The notes under the pieces were generated by a model. That model saw only the letters and a list, made by a program, of their open reading frames with translations, had not been told where the DNA came from and did no database searches. Below are positions 12,682 to 13,575 of a DNA stretch of 13,575 nucleotides, piece by piece; position 1 is the first letter of the stretch; every line of letters starts with the position of its first letter. Origin of the DNA: JBDSEG01 sp039920165 (GTDB lineage: Bacteria > Pseudomonadota > Gammaproteobacteria > Burkholderiales > Burkholderiaceae_C); assembly GCA_039920165.1 (NCBI GenBank), contig JBDSEG010000187.1:1-13575 (forward strand), read 5' to 3'. Made by a program: the position numbers and the translations under genes.

Positions 12682-13575
12682 CTACCAGCCCGGCGCGCTG
12701 TCGGCCCCGGTGGCGTCGGCCAGCGCTCGCAGCGCGTACTCGGCGTGCAGTGCCGCGCCCATCGACAACGCGTCCTCGTCGATGTTGAACTCGGGATGGT
12801 GGTGCGGGAACGTCGCGCCGCAGCGTTCGCTGCCCGCGCCGACTAGCGCCAGCATGCCTGGGTAGCGGTCCAGGAAATCGCCGAAGTTCTCGGAAACCAT
12901 CAACGCGGGGAAATCGATCAGGCTCGCGGCACCGAACAGGCCCGTGACGCAGCGTGCCGCCAGCGCGCTGCTGCGCGGCTCGTTGATCAGCATCGGCCCG
13001 CCGCGCCGGATCGTCAGTTCGGCGCGCACCCGGAAGGTGGCGGCGGTCGCCTCGACCATCCGGTGCAGGGCCGCGTGCAGGTGCGCTTGATCGGACTTGT
13101 CGGTGGTGCGCAGGCTGCCCGCGAGCAACGCACGCTCGGGGATCACGTTGGCCGCGTGGCCACTCTGGAACTTGCCGAAGGTCAGTGCCGCCGCGTGCGC
13201 CGGATCGATCTCGCGCGTCATCAGCGTGGACGCATGGCCCACCAGCGCGGCGGCGGCAACGATCGGATCGACGCCGCGCTGCGGCGTGGCGCCGTGACAG
13301 CCGATGCCGTCGATCACGATCTCGAAGTTGTCGCAGGCCGCCATGCGCGCGCCGGCCTGTGCGCAGACCCGGCCACTCGCGATCTCCGACCACAGGTGGA
13401 TCGCGAACGCGCCGCGTATCGGGAACGCGGCCAGATGCTCCAGCAGCTCGGCCGTGCCGCCGCCCTGCTCCTCGGCCTGCTGAAAGCACAGCTTCACCGC
13501 GCCGTTCAGCTCGGCGCGGAACTGCATCAGGATGCGCGCCGCCGCGAGCAGCATCGCCACATGCCCGTCGTGGCC
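12682..13575 (-). CDS. M20-family amidohydrolase (hippurate hydrolase/aminoacylase type), partial
   Basis: C-terminal 297 residues of a metal-dependent M20D amidohydrolase; the N-terminus lies beyond the right edge. The first visible residues are GHDGHVAMLLAAARIL, the family's metal-site motif. After it come VKLCFQQAEEQGGG (FQPAEE-type, with the catalytic and metal-binding Glu pair), the lid-domain IGCHGATPQRGVDP, FKSGHAANVIPE-like FQSGHAANVIPE, SENFGDFL and, near the end, HHHPEFNIDEDAL. Such enzymes cut N-acyl groups from amino acids (hippurate, N-acetyl amino acids, or indole-3-acetyl amino acids); the substrate cannot be told. Cytoplasmic by family. It is convergent with moeA and appears unrelated to the cofactor island. 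Confidence 0.93.
   Translation of the reverse strand, partial: GHDGHVAMLLAAARILMQFRAELNGAVKLCFQQAEEQGGGTAELLEHLAAFPIRGAFAIHLWSEIASGRVCAQAGARMAACDNFEIVIDGIGCHGATPQRGVDPIVAAAALVGHASTLMTREIDPAHAAALTFGKFQSGHAANVIPERALLAGSLRTTDKSDQAHLHAALHRMVEATAATFRVRAELTIRRGGPMLINEPRSSALAARCVTGLFGAASLIDFPALMVSENFGDFLDRYPGMLALVGAGSERCGATFPHHHPEFNIDEDALSMGAALHAEYALRALADATGADSAPGW

Overview
This 13.6 kb window is a GC-rich, densely packed stretch of bacterial chromosome. The protein families, the dCTP deaminase subfamily, the small 4.5S-type SRP RNA and the TANAATCG-like promoter elements all fit a betaproteobacterium (Burkholderiales/Rhodocyclales type); the genus cannot be told from the sequence. There are no insertion sequences, tRNAs, rRNAs, CRISPR arrays or phage genes, and no gene-free stretch longer than about 230 bases.

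Layout. (1) Positions 1-3530 hold a DNA replication/housekeeping block. dnaX (DNA polymerase III gamma/tau) and ybaB/ebfC are read leftwards as an operon. A divergent gene reads rightwards and encodes a PurM-like (AIR synthase family) paralogue of unknown role, followed by the SRP RNA gene ffs. (2) Positions 3597-5981 hold three leftward genes: a universal stress protein with a perfect FNR/Anr-type box in front of it, the dCTP deaminase dcd with its own -10 element, and a soluble orphan sensor histidine kinase with a palindrome over its predicted transcription start. (3) At 6186-6716 is a small membrane protein of the Mpo1/DUF962 family. (4) Positions 6731-12601 form a molybdenum/tungsten cofactor island. 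mobB reads leftwards; divergently there is an apparent six-gene operon made of a DUF6352-type protein, the tungstate ABC transporter tupB-tupC-tupA, and mobA and moeA, with ATGA stop/start overlaps at tupB/tupC and mobA/moeA. (5) At the right edge an M20-family amidohydrolase, read leftwards, is cut by the window end.

How the genes fit together. The island joins periplasmic capture and import of tungstate (TupABC) to metal insertion (MoeA) and nucleotide attachment to the pterin cofactor (MobA, MobB), which suggests a tungsten- or molybdenum-dependent oxidoreductase elsewhere in the genome. The DUF6352-type first gene is the uncharacterised member of this set and the best candidate here for a new component. 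The FNR box before the stress protein suggests life with oxygen limitation, which would suit molybdo- or tungsto-enzymes, though that link is inference.

All calls come from reading the sequence and from family knowledge; no database search was run.
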